Assembly (NCBI RefSeq): GCF_002870125.1 | Contig: NZ_PNEO01000005.1 | Span: 62,001-126,000 of the forward strand | Length of the DNA stretch: 64,000 bases | Direction of reading: 5' to 3' | Origin: Burkholderia sp. WAC0059 | Lineage (GTDB): Bacteria > Pseudomonadota > Gammaproteobacteria > Burkholderiales > Burkholderiaceae | In this document: one piece after another, positions 18,086 through 29,002 of the stretch | Layout of the letters: every line of letters starts with the position of its first letter | How positions within the stretch are numbered: position 1 is the stretch's first letter | The notes under the pieces: model-generated | What the model was told of the DNA's origin: nothing | The model's input: only the letters and a program-made list of their open reading frames with translations | The model's database searches: none | Made by a program: the position numbers and the translations under genes

Positions 18086-18790
18086 TTAGCTGAGCGCTTC
18101 GCGTTCGAGCGCGTCGCGCGACTTGTGCCGCACGTCCGTCCCCTTCACGATGTAGATGATGAACTCGGCGATGTTCTTCGCGTGGTCGCCGATCCGCTCG
18201 ATCGCCTTCGCGATGAACAGGTAGTCGAGACCGACCGAGATCATCCGCGGGTCTTCCATCATGTAGGTGACGAGCTTGCGCACGAAGGCGCGGAATTCCT
18301 CGTCGATCGCCTTGTCGTCGCGCACGATCTGCGCGGCTGCGACGGTGTCCAGCCGCGCGAACGCGTCGAGCGCGCGGCGCAGGATCGAGACGGCCATCTC
18401 GCCCGAGACGCGAATCTCGGCGATGTTGACCGAGCGCGACGCGCCGTCTTCCATCAGGCGCTTCACGCGCTTGGCGATCTTCTCGGCCTCGTCGCCGGCG
18501 CGTTCGAGATTCGTGATCGTCTTCGAGATCGCGAGCAGGAGGCGCAAATCGCGCGCGGTCGGCTGGCGGCGCGCGATGATGTTGCTGCACTCCTCGTCGA
18601 TCTCCACCTCCATCGCGTTCACGCGGTCCTCGACCGTGACCACCGTGTCGGCGATCTCGCCGTCGAAGCCGTTGAGCGCTTCCATGGCCTTGACGATCTG
18701 CGACTCGACGAGGCCGCCCATCTCGAGCACCTTCGACGAAACGAGATTCAGGTCGGCGTCGTACTGGCTGGAAAGGTGTTTGTCTGACAT
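18086..18790 (-). CDS. phoU: Phosphate transport regulator PhoU
   Basis: 234 residues made of two similar three-helix PhoU repeats. Each carries an acidic metal-cluster motif; in the second this is KAIERIGDHAKNIAEF. It signals transporter state to PhoR and lowers PstSCAB uptake when phosphate is plentiful. The ATG at 18790 is chosen because the match to PhoU begins MSDKHLSSQYDADL. It is between pstB (23-base gap) and phoB (31-base gap), the common betaproteobacterial order. Confidence 0.94.
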   Translation of the reverse strand: MSDKHLSSQYDADLNLVSSKVLEMGGLVESQIVKAMEALNGFDGEIADTVVTVEDRVNAMEVEIDEECSNIIARRQPTARDLRLLLAISKTITNLERAGDEAEKIAKRVKRLMEDGASRSVNIAEIRVSGEMAVSILRRALDAFARLDTVAAAQIVRDDKAIDEEFRAFVRKLVTYMMEDPRMISVGLDYLFIAKAIERIGDHAKNIAEFIIYIVKGTDVRHKSRDALEREALS

Positions 18791-18813
18791 ATCAGTCTCC
18801 CATGGACCCGCGC

Positions 18814-19626
18814 TCAACCGAAGCGGCCGGTGATGTAGTCTTCGGTTTCCTTGCGGACCGGCTTGATGAAGATTTTCTCGGTGTCGCCGAACTCGATCAG
18901 CTCTCCGAGGTACATGTACGCAGTGTAATCCGAGCAGCGCGCGGCCTGTTGCATGTTGTGCGTGACGATCACCACCGTGTAGTCGCTCTTCAGCTCGGCG
19001 ATCAGCTCCTCGATGCGGCCCGTCGAAATCGGGTCGAGCGCCGAGCACGGCTCGTCGAGCAGCAGCACTTCGGGGCGGATCGCGATGCCGCGCGCGATGC
19101 ACAGGCGCTGCTGCTGGCCGCCCGACAGGCCGTAGCCGCTCTGCCCGAGCTTGTCCTTCACCTCGTTCCAGAGCGCCGCCTTGGTGAGCGCCCATTCGAC
19201 GCGATCGTCCATTTCCGGGCGCGAGAGCGTCTCGAACATCTTCACGCCGAACGCGATGTTGTCGTAGATCGACATCGGAAACGGCGTCGGCTTCTGGAAC
19301 ACCATGCCGATGCGCGCGCGCAGGAGCGAGATGTCGCGCCGCGAGGCGAGCAGATTCTCGCCGTCCATCAGGATCTCACCCTCGGCGCGCTGTTCGGGGT
19401 AGAGCGCGTACATCTTGTTGAACGTGCGCAGCAGCGTGGACTTGCCGCAACCCGACGGGCCGATGAACGCCGTCACCTTGCCTTCCGGAATCTGCAGGTT
19501 GATGTTTTTCAGCGCGTGATACTTGCCGTAGAAGAAGTTCAGGTCGCGCACTTCGATCTTCGACTTGCCGGTCGCCGTCTGGGCGCCCTGTCCCGCGGTG
19601 TTGAGGTGACTCTCTGCCATGTTCAT
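18814..19626 (-). CDS. pstB: Phosphate ABC transporter ATPase PstB
   Basis: 270-residue cytoplasmic ATPase of the high-affinity phosphate importer. Walker A is GPSGCGKST, the signature is [18 protein letters not shown], Walker B is [13 protein letters not shown], and the switch histidine is in [15 protein letters not shown], the PstB hallmark. The family-typical N-terminus [16 protein letters not shown] follows a variable polar leader of about 25 residues. It is 15 bases after pstA. Confidence 0.95.
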   Translation of the reverse strand: MNMAESHLNTAGQGAQTATGKSKIEVRDLNFFYGKYHALKNINLQIPEGKVTAFIGPSGCGKSTLLRTFNKMYALYPEQRAEGEILMDGENLLASRRDISLLRARIGMVFQKPTPFPMSIYDNIAFGVKMFETLSRPEMDDRVEWALTKAALWNEVKDKLGQSGYGLSGGQQQRLCIARGIAIRPEVLLLDEPCSALDPISTGRIEELIAELKSDYTVVIVTHNMQQAARCSDYTAYMYLGELIEFGDTEKIFIKPVRKETEDYITGRFG

Positions 19627-19641
19627 CGGGTTACTCCGCCC

Positions 19642-20538
19642 TTACTTTCTGGAAAAAAACGTGCGCGCGATGATGTTCAGGCTCAGCACGCCGAGCGTGG
19701 TGAGGAACACGCCGGCCCAGGCCAGCGACTGCCACTGCGCGAACGGGCTCATGGCAAAATTGAAGATCGTGACCGGCAGGTTCGCGATCGGCTGGTTCAT
19801 GTCCCACGTGAAGAACTGGTTCGACAGCGACGTGAAGATGAGCGGTGCCGTCTCGCCCGCGATGCGCGCAACGGCCAGCAGCACGCCCGTCACGATGCCG
19901 GCGGCCGAGGCCTTCAGCGTGATCGACATGACCATCTTCCACTTCGGCGTGCCGAGCGCGAACGCGGCCTCGCGCAGCGCGTTGGGCACGAGGTTCAGCA
20001 TGTTCTCCGTCGTGCGGATCACGATCGGAATTTCGAGCAGCGCGAGCGACAGCGCGCCGGCCCAGCCGCTGAAGTGACCGAGATTCGCCACCACGAGCGC
20101 ATAGACGAACAGGCCGATCACGATCGACGGGGCCGACAGCAGGATGTCGTTGATGAAGCGCGTAATGCCGGCGAGCCACGACCTCTGCCCGTATTCGGCG
20201 AGATAGACGCCGGCGAGAATGCCGATCGGCGTGCCGATGACCGTCGCCACCCCCACCAGCATCAGGCTGCCGACGATGGCGTTCGCGAGCCCGCCGCCGT
20301 CGGTGTTGGGTGCCGGCGTGGACTGCGTGAACAGCTCGACCGACAGGCCGCCCACGCCGAGGCTCAGCGTCGTGTAGAGAATCCACACGAGCCAGACGAG
20401 GCCGAAGGCCATCGCCAGCAGCGAGGCCGTCAGGGCGATCACGTTCTTCACGCGGCGGCGGCGCTGCAGGCGGGCGCGCATCGTGTCGAGTTCGGGCCCG
20501 TAAATCGCGCCCGGAATTTTCAGCATCGGCTCGCTCAT
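19642..20538 (-). CDS. pstA: Phosphate ABC transporter permease PstA
   Basis: 298-residue inner-membrane permease with six hydrophobic segments. The EAA-type coupling loop [21 protein letters not shown] contacts Pst[15 protein letters not shown] and [15 protein letters not shown] are characteristic of PstA. Its start overlaps the pstC stop as ATGA (20535-20538), implying translational coupling and equal dosage in the PstCA pore. Confidence 0.94.
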   Translation of the reverse strand: MSEPMLKIPGAIYGPELDTMRARLQRRRRVKNVIALTASLLAMAFGLVWLVWILYTTLSLGVGGLSVELFTQSTPAPNTDGGGLANAIVGSLMLVGVATVIGTPIGILAGVYLAEYGQRSWLAGITRFINDILLSAPSIVIGLFVYALVVANLGHFSGWAGALSLALLEIPIVIRTTENMLNLVPNALREAAFALGTPKWKMVMSITLKASAAGIVTGVLLAVARIAGETAPLIFTSLSNQFFTWDMNQPIANLPVTIFNFAMSPFAQWQSLAWAGVFLTTLGVLSLNIIARTFFSRK

Positions 20539-21521
20539 CGCGCGCCCTCCCCTTTCTGGAGACGCAGCAGCAACAGCTTCGAGATCGAGAGCACGATGAA
20601 CGTGATCACGAACAGGATGAGGCCCAGTTCCATCAGCGCGGAGACGTGCAGGCCCGGGGCCGCCTCGGCGAACTCGTTGGCGAGCGCCGAGGTGATGCTG
20701 TTGCCCGGCGAAAACAGCGACACGTTGCTGAGCAGGTTGGTGTTGCCGATCACGAACGTGACCGCCATCGTCTCGCCGATCGCGCGGCCGAGGCCGAGCA
20801 TGACGCCGCCGATCACGCCGGTCTTGGTGAACGGCAGCACGATCCGCCACATCACTTCCCAGGTCGTGCAGCCGATCCCGTAGGCCGACTCCTTGAGCAG
20901 CACGGGCGTGACCTCGAAGACGTCGCGCATCACCGAGGCGATGTACGGGATGATCATGATCGCGAGGATCACGCCCGCGCACAGAATGCCGATGCCGATC
21001 GGCGCGCCCTGGAACAGCGCGCCGACGAGCGGAATGCTGCCGAGCACCGCGCCGAGCGGCTGCTCGAACCAGGTCGCGAAAATCGGCGAGAACACGAGCA
21101 GCCCCCACATGCCGTAGACGATCGACGGAATCGCCGCCAGCAGCTCGATGGCGACGCCGAGCGGACGGCGCAGCCAGGACGGCGCGAGCTCGGTCAGGAA
21201 CAGCGCGATGCCGAAGCTGACGGGCACCGCGATCACGAGCGCGATGACCGACGTGACGAGCGTGCCGTAGATCGGCACGAGTGCGCCGTACTGGCCGCTC
21301 GGCGGATCCCATTGGGCAGTCCAGAGGAAGCTGAAGCCGAACTTATGGATGGTCGGCATCGACTCGATGATGAGCGAGACGATGATGCCGCCCAGCATCA
21401 GCAGCGTAAGGATGGCGGCGAGACGTGCCAGACCGCCGAAGATGAGGTCGCCGGCCTGGCCTGGCGCCTTCTGCTGCGCGAGACGGCCGGACGAATTCGA
21501 CACAAGCGGGACGTCGGACAT
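20535..21521 (-). CDS. pstC: Phosphate ABC transporter permease PstC
   Basis: 328-residue inner-membrane permease that pairs with PstA. It has six hydrophobic segments, the PstC stretches [19 protein letters not shown] and [20 protein letters not shown] (the ATPase-contact loop), and [17 protein letters not shown]. The gap to pstS is 150 bases with a GC-rich hairpin just after the pstS stop, a layout that usually lets pstS be made in excess of the permeases. Confidence 0.94.
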   Translation of the reverse strand: MSDVPLVSNSSGRLAQQKAPGQAGDLIFGGLARLAAILTLLMLGGIIVSLIIESMPTIHKFGFSFLWTAQWDPPSGQYGALVPIYGTLVTSVIALVIAVPVSFGIALFLTELAPSWLRRPLGVAIELLAAIPSIVYGMWGLLVFSPIFATWFEQPLGAVLGSIPLVGALFQGAPIGIGILCAGVILAIMIIPYIASVMRDVFEVTPVLLKESAYGIGCTTWEVMWRIVLPFTKTGVIGGVMLGLGRAIGETMAVTFVIGNTNLLSNVSLFSPGNSITSALANEFAEAAPGLHVSALMELGLILFVITFIVLSISKLLLLRLQKGEGAR

Positions 21522-21633
21522 GATGACCTGTTTCCGGTTGCCGCCGGCACGATGCCGGGCGGCACATACTGCAAGCCGCCCGGGCCCGGCGAGAACCGGG
21601 ACGCCAGGCGGCAGCGGTGCGAGAAGTCGACTG

Positions 21634-21657
21634 CCGCCGCGGCTCGCGCCGCGGCGG
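21634..21657 (-). terminator. Intercistronic hairpin after pstS
   Basis: CCGCCGCGG (21634-21642) pairs with CCGCGGCGG (21649-21657) around a 6-base loop, about 13 bases after the pstS stop on the minus strand. No T-run follows, so partial termination or 3'-end protection of pstS mRNA is more likely than full termination. Confidence 0.5.
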
Positions 21658-21670
21658 GGTCATGCGCGTA

Positions 21671-22702
21671 TCACTCGGCGATCGGCTGGCCGTTCGCGCC
21701 CTTGATCTTCGTCTTCCACTGCGCGCGGATCGTATTGACGACCGACGGCGGCAGCGAGATGTAGTTCAGATCGTCCGCGGCCTGACCGCCGTTGCGGAAC
21801 GACCAGTCGAAGAACTTCAGCGTTTCCGCGCCCTGCGCCGGCTTTTCCTGCGTGGTCTGGAGCAGCACGAACGTCGCGCCGATCACGGGCCACGAGTTCT
21901 TGCCCGGCTCGTTCGTCAGGATCTGGTAGAACGAACGCTGCCAGTCGGCACCGGCCGCCGCGGCCTTGAACGTGTCCGTCGAGGGCTCGACCACCGAACC
22001 CGACGCGTTCTTCATCGCAGTGTAGATCATGTGGTTTTGCTTGGCGTACGCCCACTCGACGTAGCCGATCGCGCCCGGCAGGCGCTGCACGAACGCGGCG
22101 ACGCCGTCGTTGCCCTTGCCGCCCGTGCCGACCGGCCAGCTAACCGTCGCGCCTTCACCGATCTTCGACTTCCATTCCGGATTCACCTTCGACAGGTAGT
22201 TCGTCCAGATGAACGTCGTACCCGAGCCGTCCGCGCGACGCACCACGGCGATGGCCGTGTTCGGCAGCTTGAGGTTCGGGTTCAGCGCGGCGATTTCCGG
22301 ATCGTTCCAGTGCGTGACCTTGCCGAGGTAGATGTCGCCGAGCACCGGGCCCGACAGCGTCAGTTGACCTGCCTTGATGCCCGGCAGATTGATCGCCGGC
22401 ACCACGCCGCCGACTACCGTCGGGAACTGGAACAGGCCGTCCTTGGCCAGTTGGTCGTCCTTGAGCGGCGCGTCCGAACCGGCGAAATCGACCGTCTTCG
22501 CGATGATCTGCTGGATGCCACCCGACGAGCCGATGCCTTGATAGTTGACCTGGCCGCCGCCGGACTTGTGATAAGCGTCCGCCCACTTCATGTAGATGGG
22601 TGCGGCAAAGGTGCTACCCGCGCCGGTAATGTCGGCGGCTTGCGCAGCGATCGCGAAAAGCGCGCCGGCAACGCCAGCAAACGCGGTGTGCATCAATTTC
22701 AT
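21671..22702 (-). CDS. pstS: Periplasmic phosphate-binding protein PstS
   Basis: 343 residues with a clear Sec signal peptide ([22 protein letters not shown], cleavage probably after AQA). The mature part starts [21 protein letters not shown], the conserved phosphate-site loop, followed by [11 protein letters not shown] and [18 protein letters not shown], which carry ligand-binding Ser, Arg, Asp and Thr. It delivers phosphate to PstCA and is the first gene of the pstSCAB-phoU-phoB-phoR series. Two Pho boxes with a matching -10 lie 56-94 bases upstream. Confidence 0.96.
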   Translation of the reverse strand: MKLMHTAFAGVAGALFAIAAQAADITGAGSTFAAPIYMKWADAYHKSGGGQVNYQGIGSSGGIQQIIAKTVDFAGSDAPLKDDQLAKDGLFQFPTVVGGVVPAINLPGIKAGQLTLSGPVLGDIYLGKVTHWNDPEIAALNPNLKLPNTAIAVVRRADGSGTTFIWTNYLSKVNPEWKSKIGEGATVSWPVGTGGKGNDGVAAFVQRLPGAIGYVEWAYAKQNHMIYTAMKNASGSVVEPSTDTFKAAAAGADWQRSFYQILTNEPGKNSWPVIGATFVLLQTTQEKPAQGAETLKFFDWSFRNGGQAADDLNYISLPPSVVNTIRAQWKTKIKGANGQPIAE

Positions 22703-23053
22703 CGAGACCTCCAGTGTGTGAGCGGGGAAACAACACCGCGAAGCTTAGGGTCTCTTTATGACAGTAACGTGACTTTTCGTGAAATTGGCGTGACAACTGC
22801 ATTACCGATTGAAAGGAAGCGGGAAGGTCGGGAAAGCCGATCGGCGGCGAATCCGCCTCGCTTCGCCGCCAGGGGAAATGGCCGCGAAACCTTGTGCCCG
22901 CGCCCGTCGGGCCGTCCTGCCGTCAGACCGGTACCGCCCGGAGGCCGGCAAGCGGGCCCCGGCCTCTGCGGCGGGAGCATCTTCCGTCATGCCCCGCCTT
23001 CCGTACCGCTGCGTACGGTTTACCGCACCCGTTGCCGCGCCCGTATCGACAAA
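22703..23053. other. Gene-free gap between pstS and glmM
   Basis: The 350 bases hold the pstS promoter with Pho boxes (22742-22796) and a 9-bp hairpin, GGCGGCGAA (22843-22851) with TTCGCCGCC (22862-22870), that has no T-run on either strand. A shorter inverted repeat CCGTAC/GTACGG lies at 23001-23018, probably in the glmM 3' untranslated region. No coding sequence is credible here. Confidence 0.55.
22742..22796 (-). promoter_or_regulatory. pstS promoter with two Pho boxes
   Basis: Read on the minus strand: TTGTCAC-GCCA-ATTTCAC (22796-22779) and AAGTCAC-GTTA-CTGTCAT (22775-22758), each 7+4+7. TAAGCT (22747-22742) follows the proximal box after 10 bases, the usual place of the -10 box in PhoB-activated promoters that lack a -35. 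Confidence 0.75.
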
Positions 23054-24421
23054 TCAGGCGATGGCCCGTTTCGCCGTGGCCGCGATCGCGTCCGCATGGC
23101 GAGCGGCCGCGTGCTCGTCGCTCGCCTCGACCATCACGCGCAGCACGGGTTCGGTCCCCGAGGCGCGAATCAGCACGCGGCCCGAACCGTTCAGCGCGCT
23201 CTCGGCCTCCTGCACGGCCTGCCGGAGCGCGCCGCTCTCCTTCCAGTCCGCGCCCTGCGCGATGCGCACGTTGATGAGCGTCTGCGGGAACAGGCTCACG
23301 CCTTCGAGCAGTTGAGCGAGCGTCCGGCCGCTGCGCTTCATCGCGGCCAGCACGAGCAGCGCCGAAACGATGCCGTCGCCCGTCGTATGACGGTCGAGCG
23401 ACAGGATGTGGCCGGAGCCTTCGGCGCCGAGCTGCCAGCCGCGCTCGCGCAACTGCTCCAGCACGTACCGGTCGCCGACGCGCGCCCGCACGAACGCCAC
23501 GCCGAGACGGCCGAGCGCCTGCTCGATCGCCATGTTGGTCATCAGCGTGCCGACCGCGCCCTCGACCTTGCCGTCCGTCTCGATGCGGTCCTTCACGAGC
23601 ACGTACAGCAGCTCGTCCCCGTTGTAGAGCCGCCCGCCCGAATCGACGATCTGCAGGCGGTCCGCATCGCCGTCGAGCGCGATGCCGAGGTCCGCGTGGT
23701 TGGCCCGCACGGCGCGCACGAGCGCGTCGGGCGCCGTCGCGCCGACGCCGTCGTTGATGTTGAAGCCGTTCGGCGACACGCCGATCGGAATGACGTCCGC
23801 GCCCAGTTCGTGAAACACGTGCGGCGCGATATCGTAGGCGGCACCGTTCGCGCAGTCGACGACGAGCTTCAGCCCGCGCAGATTGAACGCCTGCGGAAAC
23901 GTGCCCTTGCAGAACTCGATGTAGCGGCCGCCGGCGTCGTGCAGGCGCCGCGCCTTGCCGAGCCACTCCGACGGCGCGCATTCGAGCGGCGCTTCGAGCT
24001 GCGCCTCGATCCGCGTCTCGACCTCGTCGGGCAGCTTGTTGCCGTCGGCCGAAAAGAACTTGATGCCGTTGTCGAAGTACGGATTGTGCGAAGCGCTGAT
24101 GACGACGCCCGCCGCCAGCCGCAGCGCCCGCGTCAGATAGGCGATGCCCGGGGTCGTCATCGGTCCCGCGAGCATCACGTCGATGCCCGCCGCCGACAGC
24201 CCCGCCTCGAGCGACGCCTCGAGCATGTAGCCCGACACGCGCGTGTCCTTGCCGATCAGCACCGTCGGCCGTTGCCCCGACGACGCCGTGCCCGTGTGCT
24301 GCGCGTCGCCCGCCAACACCTTGCCGGCGGCATAGCCGAGCCGCAGGACGAAATCGGGCGTGATCGGCGCGACGCCCACCTTGCCCCGAATGCCGTCCGT
24401 ACCGAAATAGCGACGTGCCAT
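23054..24421 (-). CDS. glmM: Phosphoglucosamine mutase
   Basis: 455 residues. It converts glucosamine-6-phosphate to glucosamine-1-phosphate, on the path to UDP-GlcNAc for peptidoglycan and LPS. The N-terminal [11 protein letters not shown], the active-site serine loop [18 protein letters not shown] (serine near residue 111), the metal loop [13 protein letters not shown] and the C-terminal phosphate loop [17 protein letters not shown] are all present. The gene starts 46 bases after folP on the same strand, the widespread ftsH-folP-glmM order. Confidence 0.96.
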   Translation of the reverse strand: MARRYFGTDGIRGKVGVAPITPDFVLRLGYAAGKVLAGDAQHTGTASSGQRPTVLIGKDTRVSGYMLEASLEAGLSAAGIDVMLAGPMTTPGIAYLTRALRLAAGVVISASHNPYFDNGIKFFSADGNKLPDEVETRIEAQLEAPLECAPSEWLGKARRLHDAGGRYIEFCKGTFPQAFNLRGLKLVVDCANGAAYDIAPHVFHELGADVIPIGVSPNGFNINDGVGATAPDALVRAVRANHADLGIALDGDADRLQIVDSGGRLYNGDELLYVLVKDRIETDGKVEGAVGTLMTNMAIEQALGRLGVAFVRARVGDRYVLEQLRERGWQLGAEGSGHILSLDRHTTGDGIVSALLVLAAMKRSGRTLAQLLEGVSLFPQTLINVRIAQGADWKESGALRQAVQEAESALNGSGRVLIRASGTEPVLRVMVEASDEHAAARHADAIAATAKRAIA

Positions 24422-24467
24422 GATCTGCTCCCTCCTCTTGTTCCCGTACTCAGGCGGCCTGCGCCGC

Positions 24468-25361
24468 TCAGCCGCCGCGCGCGGCGTCGCGCACCGCGGC
24501 CCATATTTTCAGTGCATCGACCGTCTCGGCTACGTCGTGCACGCGGACGATCGCCGCGCCGCGCTCGGCGGCGCAGACCGCCGCGGCCACGCTCGCCGCC
24601 GTCCGGCCGGACGCGTCGCGCCCCGTCAACGCGCCGAGCATCGACTTGCGCGACATGCCCGCCAGCACCGGATACCGGCGCGCCGCGCGCGGCGCCGTAT
24701 CGGCCAGATGCGCGAGCAAGGCATAGTTGTGCTCAATAACGGATTTGCCGAAGCCGAAGCCCGGGTCGACGCTGATCCGCTCCGGCGCAATGCCGCCGGC
24801 TTCGAGTGCTGTCACGCGCTCCTCCAGAAAACGCCGGACGTCGGTCACCACGTCGCGATAGTCGGGCTCGCGCGTCTGCATCGTCTGCGGTTCGCCGAGC
24901 ATGTGCATCACGCACAGGCCGCACGTGCTGTCGCGCACCGCGTCGACGGCGCCGGGCATCCGGAATCCCCAGATGTCGTTGATCAGGTCCGCGCCGGCCG
25001 CGAGCACGTGGCGCATCACGTCCGGCTTGTAGGTATCGACCGAAAGCGGCACGCTCGCGCCGCGCAGCCGCTCGACGAGCGGAACGACGCGCGCGAGCTC
25101 CTCGTCGAGCGGCACCGGCGGCGCCCCCGGTCGCGTCGACTCGCCGCCGATGTCGATCAGGTCGGCGCCGTCGAGCATCATGCGCTCGGCCCGGCGCAAC
25201 GCGTCGTCGAACGAGAAAAACTGGCCGCCGTCGGAAAACGAGTCCGGCGTGGCGTTCAGAATGCCCATCACGAGCGGACGCTCGAAAGTCAGCGTGAAAC
25301 GACCGCAGCGGAGCGGTCCGGGAAGCGGCCGGCTGGCCTGCGAATCTTGGACGGGGGGCAC
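24468..25361 (-). CDS. folP: Dihydropteroate synthase
   Basis: 297-residue TIM-barrel enzyme of folate synthesis that joins p-aminobenzoate to the pterin pyrophosphate; it is the sulfonamide target. [15 protein letters not shown] carries the first signature, [16 protein letters not shown] the pterin/pyrophosphate loop, and [21 protein letters not shown] the central block. It lies between ftsH and glmM; a terminator-like hairpin separates it from ftsH. Confidence 0.95.
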   Translation of the reverse strand: MPPVQDSQASRPLPGPLRCGRFTLTFERPLVMGILNATPDSFSDGGQFFSFDDALRRAERMMLDGADLIDIGGESTRPGAPPVPLDEELARVVPLVERLRGASVPLSVDTYKPDVMRHVLAAGADLINDIWGFRMPGAVDAVRDSTCGLCVMHMLGEPQTMQTREPDYRDVVTDVRRFLEERVTALEAGGIAPERISVDPGFGFGKSVIEHNYALLAHLADTAPRAARRYPVLAGMSRKSMLGALTGRDASGRTAASVAAAVCAAERGAAIVRVHDVAETVDALKIWAAVRDAARGG

Positions 25362-25405
25362 GTCGAAAACGGTCGGAAATCGGAAATACGGCTTTGCAAA
25401 GCAAA

Positions 25406-25435
25406 GCGGGCCGATGTGAATTCACACCGGCCCGC
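25406..25435 (-). terminator. Terminator after ftsH
   Basis: GCGGGCCG (25406-25413) pairs with CGGCCCGC (25428-25435); the inner TGTGAATTCACA extends the helix past one mismatch. On the minus strand it is followed by TTTGCTTTG. It lies 20 bases after the ftsH stop and would reduce read-through into folP. Confidence 0.7.
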
Positions 25436-25454
25436 CACTCTACACGACTCGGGC

Positions 25455-27350
25455 TTACGCCGGCGCCGTGGCGCTCCCCGGTTTGACTTCGGAACCCGCG
25501 TTGCCGCCCGGCGAGGAAGCGTCGCCCGTCGTCGTGGGCGGGCTGCTCTTCGGCGAGCGCGGCGGCCGGCCGGCCATGATGTCGTTGATCTGGTCGGCGT
25601 CGATCGTTTCCCACTCCATCAGCGCGGCGGTCATCGCCTCGACCTTGTCGCGGTTCTCTTCGAGCATGCGCCGCGCGAGGTTGTACTGATCGTCCAGCAC
25701 GCGGCGAATTTCCGCGTCGACCTTCTGCTGCGTCGCCTCGGAAATCGTGCGCGTGAAACCGCGGCCGAACGGCGAGCTGTCGTTCTCGTCGTCGACGTAC
25801 ACCATCGGCCCGAGCGCGTCGGTCATCCCGAAGCGCGCCACCATCGCGCGCGCCGTCTGCGTCGCCTTGTTGAAGTCGTCCGACGCGCCCGTGCTGAGCA
25901 GGTTCAGGAACAGCTCCTCCGCCACGCGACCGCCGAACAGAATGGCAAGGCGATCCAGCAGATAGTCCTTCGAATACGTCTCGTTGTCGTGCTCGGGCAA
26001 CTGCCACGTGACGCCAAGGGCGCGGCCGCGCGGAATGATCGTAACCTTGTGGACCGGATCGGCCTTCGGCAGCAGCTTCGCGATGACCGCGTGGCCCGAC
26101 TCGTGATAGGCGGTCGCGCGCTTCGCTTCCTCGCGGATCACGGCCGACTTGCGCTCCGGACCCATGAAAATCTTGTCCTTGGCGTCCTCGAAATCCTGCA
26201 TCTCGACGATGCGCTTGCCGCGCCGCGCCGCGAAGAGCGCCGCCTCGTTGACGAGGTTCGCGAGATCCGCGCCCGAGAAGCCCGGCGTGCCGCGCGCGAT
26301 GACGGCCGCGTCCACGTCGTTCGAGATCGGCACCTTGCGCAGATGCACCTTCATGATCTGCTCGCGGCCGCGGATGTCGGGCAGGCCGACATAGACCTGG
26401 CGGTCGAACCGGCCCGGACGCAGCAGCGCCTTGTCGAGCACGTCCGAGCGGTTGGTCGCGGCGATCACGATCACGCCGGAGTTCGCCTCGAAACCGTCCA
26501 TCTCGACGAGCATCTGGTTCAGCGTCTGCTCGCGCTCGTCGTTGCCACCGCCCATGCCGGCGCCGCGATGGCGGCCGACCGCGTCGATTTCGTCGATGAA
26601 CACGATGCAGGGCGCGTGCTTCTTCGCCTGCTCGAACATGTCGCGCACGCGGGCCGCGCCCACGCCAACGAACATTTCAACGAAGTCCGAACCCGAGATG
26701 CTGAAGAACGGCACCTTCGCCTCGCCGGCGATCGCGCGCGCGAGCAGCGTCTTGCCGGTACCGGGCGGGCCGACGAGCAGCACGCCGCGCGGAATCCGGC
26801 CGCCGAGCTTCTGGAATTTCTGGGGGTCGCGCAGAAAGTCGACGAGTTCGGACACTTCCTCCTTGGCTTCGTCGCAACCGGCGACGTCGGAGAAATTGAC
26901 CGCGTTGTTGTTCTCGTCGATCAGCCGCGCGCGCGATTTGCCGAACGAAAACGCCCCGCCTTTGCCGCCCCCCTGCATCTGCCGCATCATGTAGAACCAG
27001 AAGCCGATGATCAGGATGGTCGGCCCGAGGTAATAGAGTGCGGAGACGAGCGCGTTCGGTTCTTCGTCGGCCTTGCCGCTCACCTGGACGCCGTATTTCA
27101 TCAGGTCACCGACCATCCAGATGTCGCCGGGCGAGACGATCTGGTATTTCTGGCCGTCCGCCGGAGTGACCGTGAGGTTCCGCCCCTGCACCACGACGTC
27201 CTTGATCTTGCCGGCTTTGGCGTCGTCCATGAACTGCGAATAGGAAACGCCTTCCTGGACACGGGGCTTGTCGAACTGCTTGAACACCGTGAACAGCACC
27301 AGTGCGATAACCAGCCACACTGCCGCTTTCGAAAACATGTTGTTGTTCAA
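25455..27350 (-). CDS. ftsH: ATP-dependent zinc metalloprotease FtsH
   Basis: 631-residue membrane-anchored AAA+ protease that degrades damaged membrane proteins and short-lived regulators. Two N-terminal membrane helices (about 8-24 and 103-122) flank the periplasmic domain. Walker A GPPGTGKT is at 194-201, Walker B FIDEID at 251-256, and the zinc site HESGH at 416-420. The C-terminal tail is Ser/Pro rich. It lies 199 bases downstream of rlmE, the same gene pair as in E. coli. Confidence 0.96.
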   Translation of the reverse strand: MNNNMFSKAAVWLVIALVLFTVFKQFDKPRVQEGVSYSQFMDDAKAGKIKDVVVQGRNLTVTPADGQKYQIVSPGDIWMVGDLMKYGVQVSGKADEEPNALVSALYYLGPTILIIGFWFYMMRQMQGGGKGGAFSFGKSRARLIDENNNAVNFSDVAGCDEAKEEVSELVDFLRDPQKFQKLGGRIPRGVLLVGPPGTGKTLLARAIAGEAKVPFFSISGSDFVEMFVGVGAARVRDMFEQAKKHAPCIVFIDEIDAVGRHRGAGMGGGNDEREQTLNQMLVEMDGFEANSGVIVIAATNRSDVLDKALLRPGRFDRQVYVGLPDIRGREQIMKVHLRKVPISNDVDAAVIARGTPGFSGADLANLVNEAALFAARRGKRIVEMQDFEDAKDKIFMGPERKSAVIREEAKRATAYHESGHAVIAKLLPKADPVHKVTIIPRGRALGVTWQLPEHDNETYSKDYLLDRLAILFGGRVAEELFLNLLSTGASDDFNKATQTARAMVARFGMTDALGPMVYVDDENDSSPFGRGFTRTISEATQQKVDAEIRRVLDDQYNLARRMLEENRDKVEAMTAALMEWETIDADQINDIMAGRPPRSPKSSPPTTTGDASSPGGNAGSEVKPGSATAPA

Positions 27351-27549
27351 AGCACCACTCCTTCACTCATAGACGGGCGCCTACATTTGCCTTGCGGCAC
27401 CACTAAGGCATTCTAATCCAGTCCGCAGACCCCTGCCATAACGATTCGCTACCGCGGGAATAGCCTCCGGCCGCGACTGGAACCGCTCCGGCGGGCCTCG
27501 CTGACGGCTTGCCGGACAGAATTCCGCGAACCGGAACCGGACGCCGCCG

Positions 27550-28215
27550 TCAGCCGGCGGGACGCTTCAGATGCCGGCCCAAAATAAACGTTTCGGCCGA
27601 TTTGTCCCGCGAAGCCTTGGGCTTGCGGGCGGCCACGGTTTTGAACTGATGCTTGAACCGCTCGACGATCTGGCTGTAGCCGCTGCCGTGAAAGCATTTG
27701 ACCAGCAAGGCGCCATCGGCCTTCAGATGAAGCTGCGAGAATTCCAGCGCCAGATCGCAGACGTGCTCGATACGCGCCGAATCGGCCGACGCCACGCCCG
27801 AGAGATTGGGCGCCATGTCGGAAATTACAAGGTCCACCCGGCGCTCGCCGACCACTTCCTCGAGTTGCCTCAGCACGCTTTCCTCGCGAAAGTCGCCCTG
27901 AATGAAGTGGACGTCGGCAATCGGCTCCATCGGCAGGAGGTCGAGCGCGATGATCGTGCCGTCGATGCCGCCCTCGCGCGTCGTATCGCGGTTTTTGCCG
28001 GCGGCGAGCTGGTTGCGCGCGTACTGGCTCCAGCTTCCCGGCGCCGCGCCCAGATCGACGATGACCTGCCCCGGCCGGATCAGCCGGTCCTGCTCGTCGA
28101 TTTCTTTCAGTTTGTAAGCGGCGCGGGCACGATAACCCTCGCGCTGCGCCAGCTTCACGTACGGGTCGTTGATATGGTCGTGCAGCCACGACTGGTTGAA
28201 GCGGTTTTTTGCCAT
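27550..28215 (-). CDS. rlmE: 23S rRNA 2'-O-ribose uridine methyltransferase RlmE (FtsJ)
   Basis: 221 residues. It methylates the 2'-OH of U2552 in the A-loop of 23S rRNA using SAM. The N-terminal basic stretch and [18 protein letters not shown], the SAM motif [28 protein letters not shown] and [10 protein letters not shown] together contain the K-D-K-E catalytic set of the FtsJ family. The ATG at 28215 gives the normal N-terminus ([10 protein letters not shown]). It is transcribed with ftsH and divergent from the YhbY-type gene. Confidence 0.95.
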   Translation of the reverse strand: MAKNRFNQSWLHDHINDPYVKLAQREGYRARAAYKLKEIDEQDRLIRPGQVIVDLGAAPGSWSQYARNQLAAGKNRDTTREGGIDGTIIALDLLPMEPIADVHFIQGDFREESVLRQLEEVVGERRVDLVISDMAPNLSGVASADSARIEHVCDLALEFSQLHLKADGALLVKCFHGSGYSQIVERFKHQFKTVAARKPKASRDKSAETFILGRHLKRPAG

Positions 28216-28254
28216 TAAACGTCGAACTCTTGCTGCGTGATGCCGCACTTTTAG

Positions 28255-28276
28255 CGGATAATACGTGTTTTATCCG
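28255..28276. promoter_or_regulatory. Small palindrome in the rlmE / yhbY divergent gap
   Basis: CGGATAA (28255-28261) is repeated inverted as TTATCCG (28270-28276) across 8 bases. GATAAT (28257-28262) could be a plus-strand -10 box for the YhbY-type gene, and its mirror GATAAA a minus-strand one for rlmE. Low confidence, based on AT content and position. Confidence 0.3.
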
Positions 28277-28432
28277 TAGGGTCGCCGCCGCCTGCCGGAA
28301 GCCTTCCGGCCCCGGATCCGCGCGCCGCCCGTTTCCACGGTTTTTCCTTTTCCCGATGCGCCCCGTTGCGTGGCCGGACCGTCGTTCCGGCCACGCGGGC
28401 GCCGTCATTCTAGTTGAGTCAGTCCTACTTCC

Positions 28433-28966
28433 ATGCCCGCCCTTTCTCTTTCCCCCGACCAGCGCGCCGAACTGCGATCGGCGGCCCACGCGCTCAAACC
28501 CGTCGTGCTCGTCGGCGCCGAGGGGCTGACCGATGCCGTGCTCAGGGAAATCGAGGTGCACCTCGCCGCGCACCAGCTCATCAAGATCCGCGTGTTCGGC
28601 GACGAACGCGCGGAGCGCGTCGCGATCTACGAACAGATTTGCGACACGCTGAACGCCGCGCCGATCCAGCACATCGGCAAGCTTCTCGTCGTCTGGAAGC
28701 CGCTGCAAGCCGCCAAGCCCGCTCGCCCCGGCGCGAAAAGAGGCCCGGCGGCCGTACCCGACGCGCGCGAAGCGCGGGCCGCCCAAACGCGCGGCGCCGC
28801 GCCGCGCGTCGTGAAGGTGGTGAAGCCGAGCGACAACCCGATGCGCCGGCCCAAGCCGGAACGGGTTCTCGTGCGCGGCAACGAACGCGTGACCGCGGGC
28901 GGCAACGTCAAGCGGGCCAAGAAACGTCAGACGAGCGCGAAACGCCAGCGTCAGGGATCGAAATAA
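28433..28966 (+). CDS. yhbY: YhbY family CRM-domain RNA-binding protein with long basic tail
   Basis: The first ~97 residues are a complete CRM domain: LRSAAHALKPVVLVGAEGLTDAVL, then HQLIKIRV and GKLLVVWKP. YhbY proteins bind pre-50S ribosome particles. The family norm is about 97 residues, but here about 80 Lys/Arg/Pro-rich residues follow, ending KRAKKRQTSAKRQRQGSK. Such a tail, probably disordered, would add nucleic-acid affinity. It is divergent from rlmE, another 50S assembly factor, the E. coli arrangement. Confidence 0.88.
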   Translation: MPALSLSPDQRAELRSAAHALKPVVLVGAEGLTDAVLREIEVHLAAHQLIKIRVFGDERAERVAIYEQICDTLNAAPIQHIGKLLVVWKPLQAAKPARPGAKRGPAAVPDAREARAAQTRGAAPRVVKVVKPSDNPMRRPKPERVLVRGNERVTAGGNVKRAKKRQTSAKRQRQGSK

Positions 28967-28979
28967 GTCCGTTCTAACT

Positions 28980-29002
28980 GGGTGTCCCACAAGGGGACAC
29001 CC
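28980..29002 (+). terminator. Hairpin after the YhbY-type gene
   Basis: GGGTGTCCC (28980-28988) pairs with GGGACACCC (28994-29002). A second copy of GGGACACCC starts at 29018, so two alternative pairings exist. No T-run follows. On the opposite strand T6 (29053-29058) may end the DUF4149 gene. Weakly supported terminator. Confidence 0.4.

Noticed and set aside
22843..22870. Terminator for glmM or pstS.
   Set aside because: The 9-bp hairpin has no T-run on either strand and sits upstream of the pstS promoter, far after the glmM stop.
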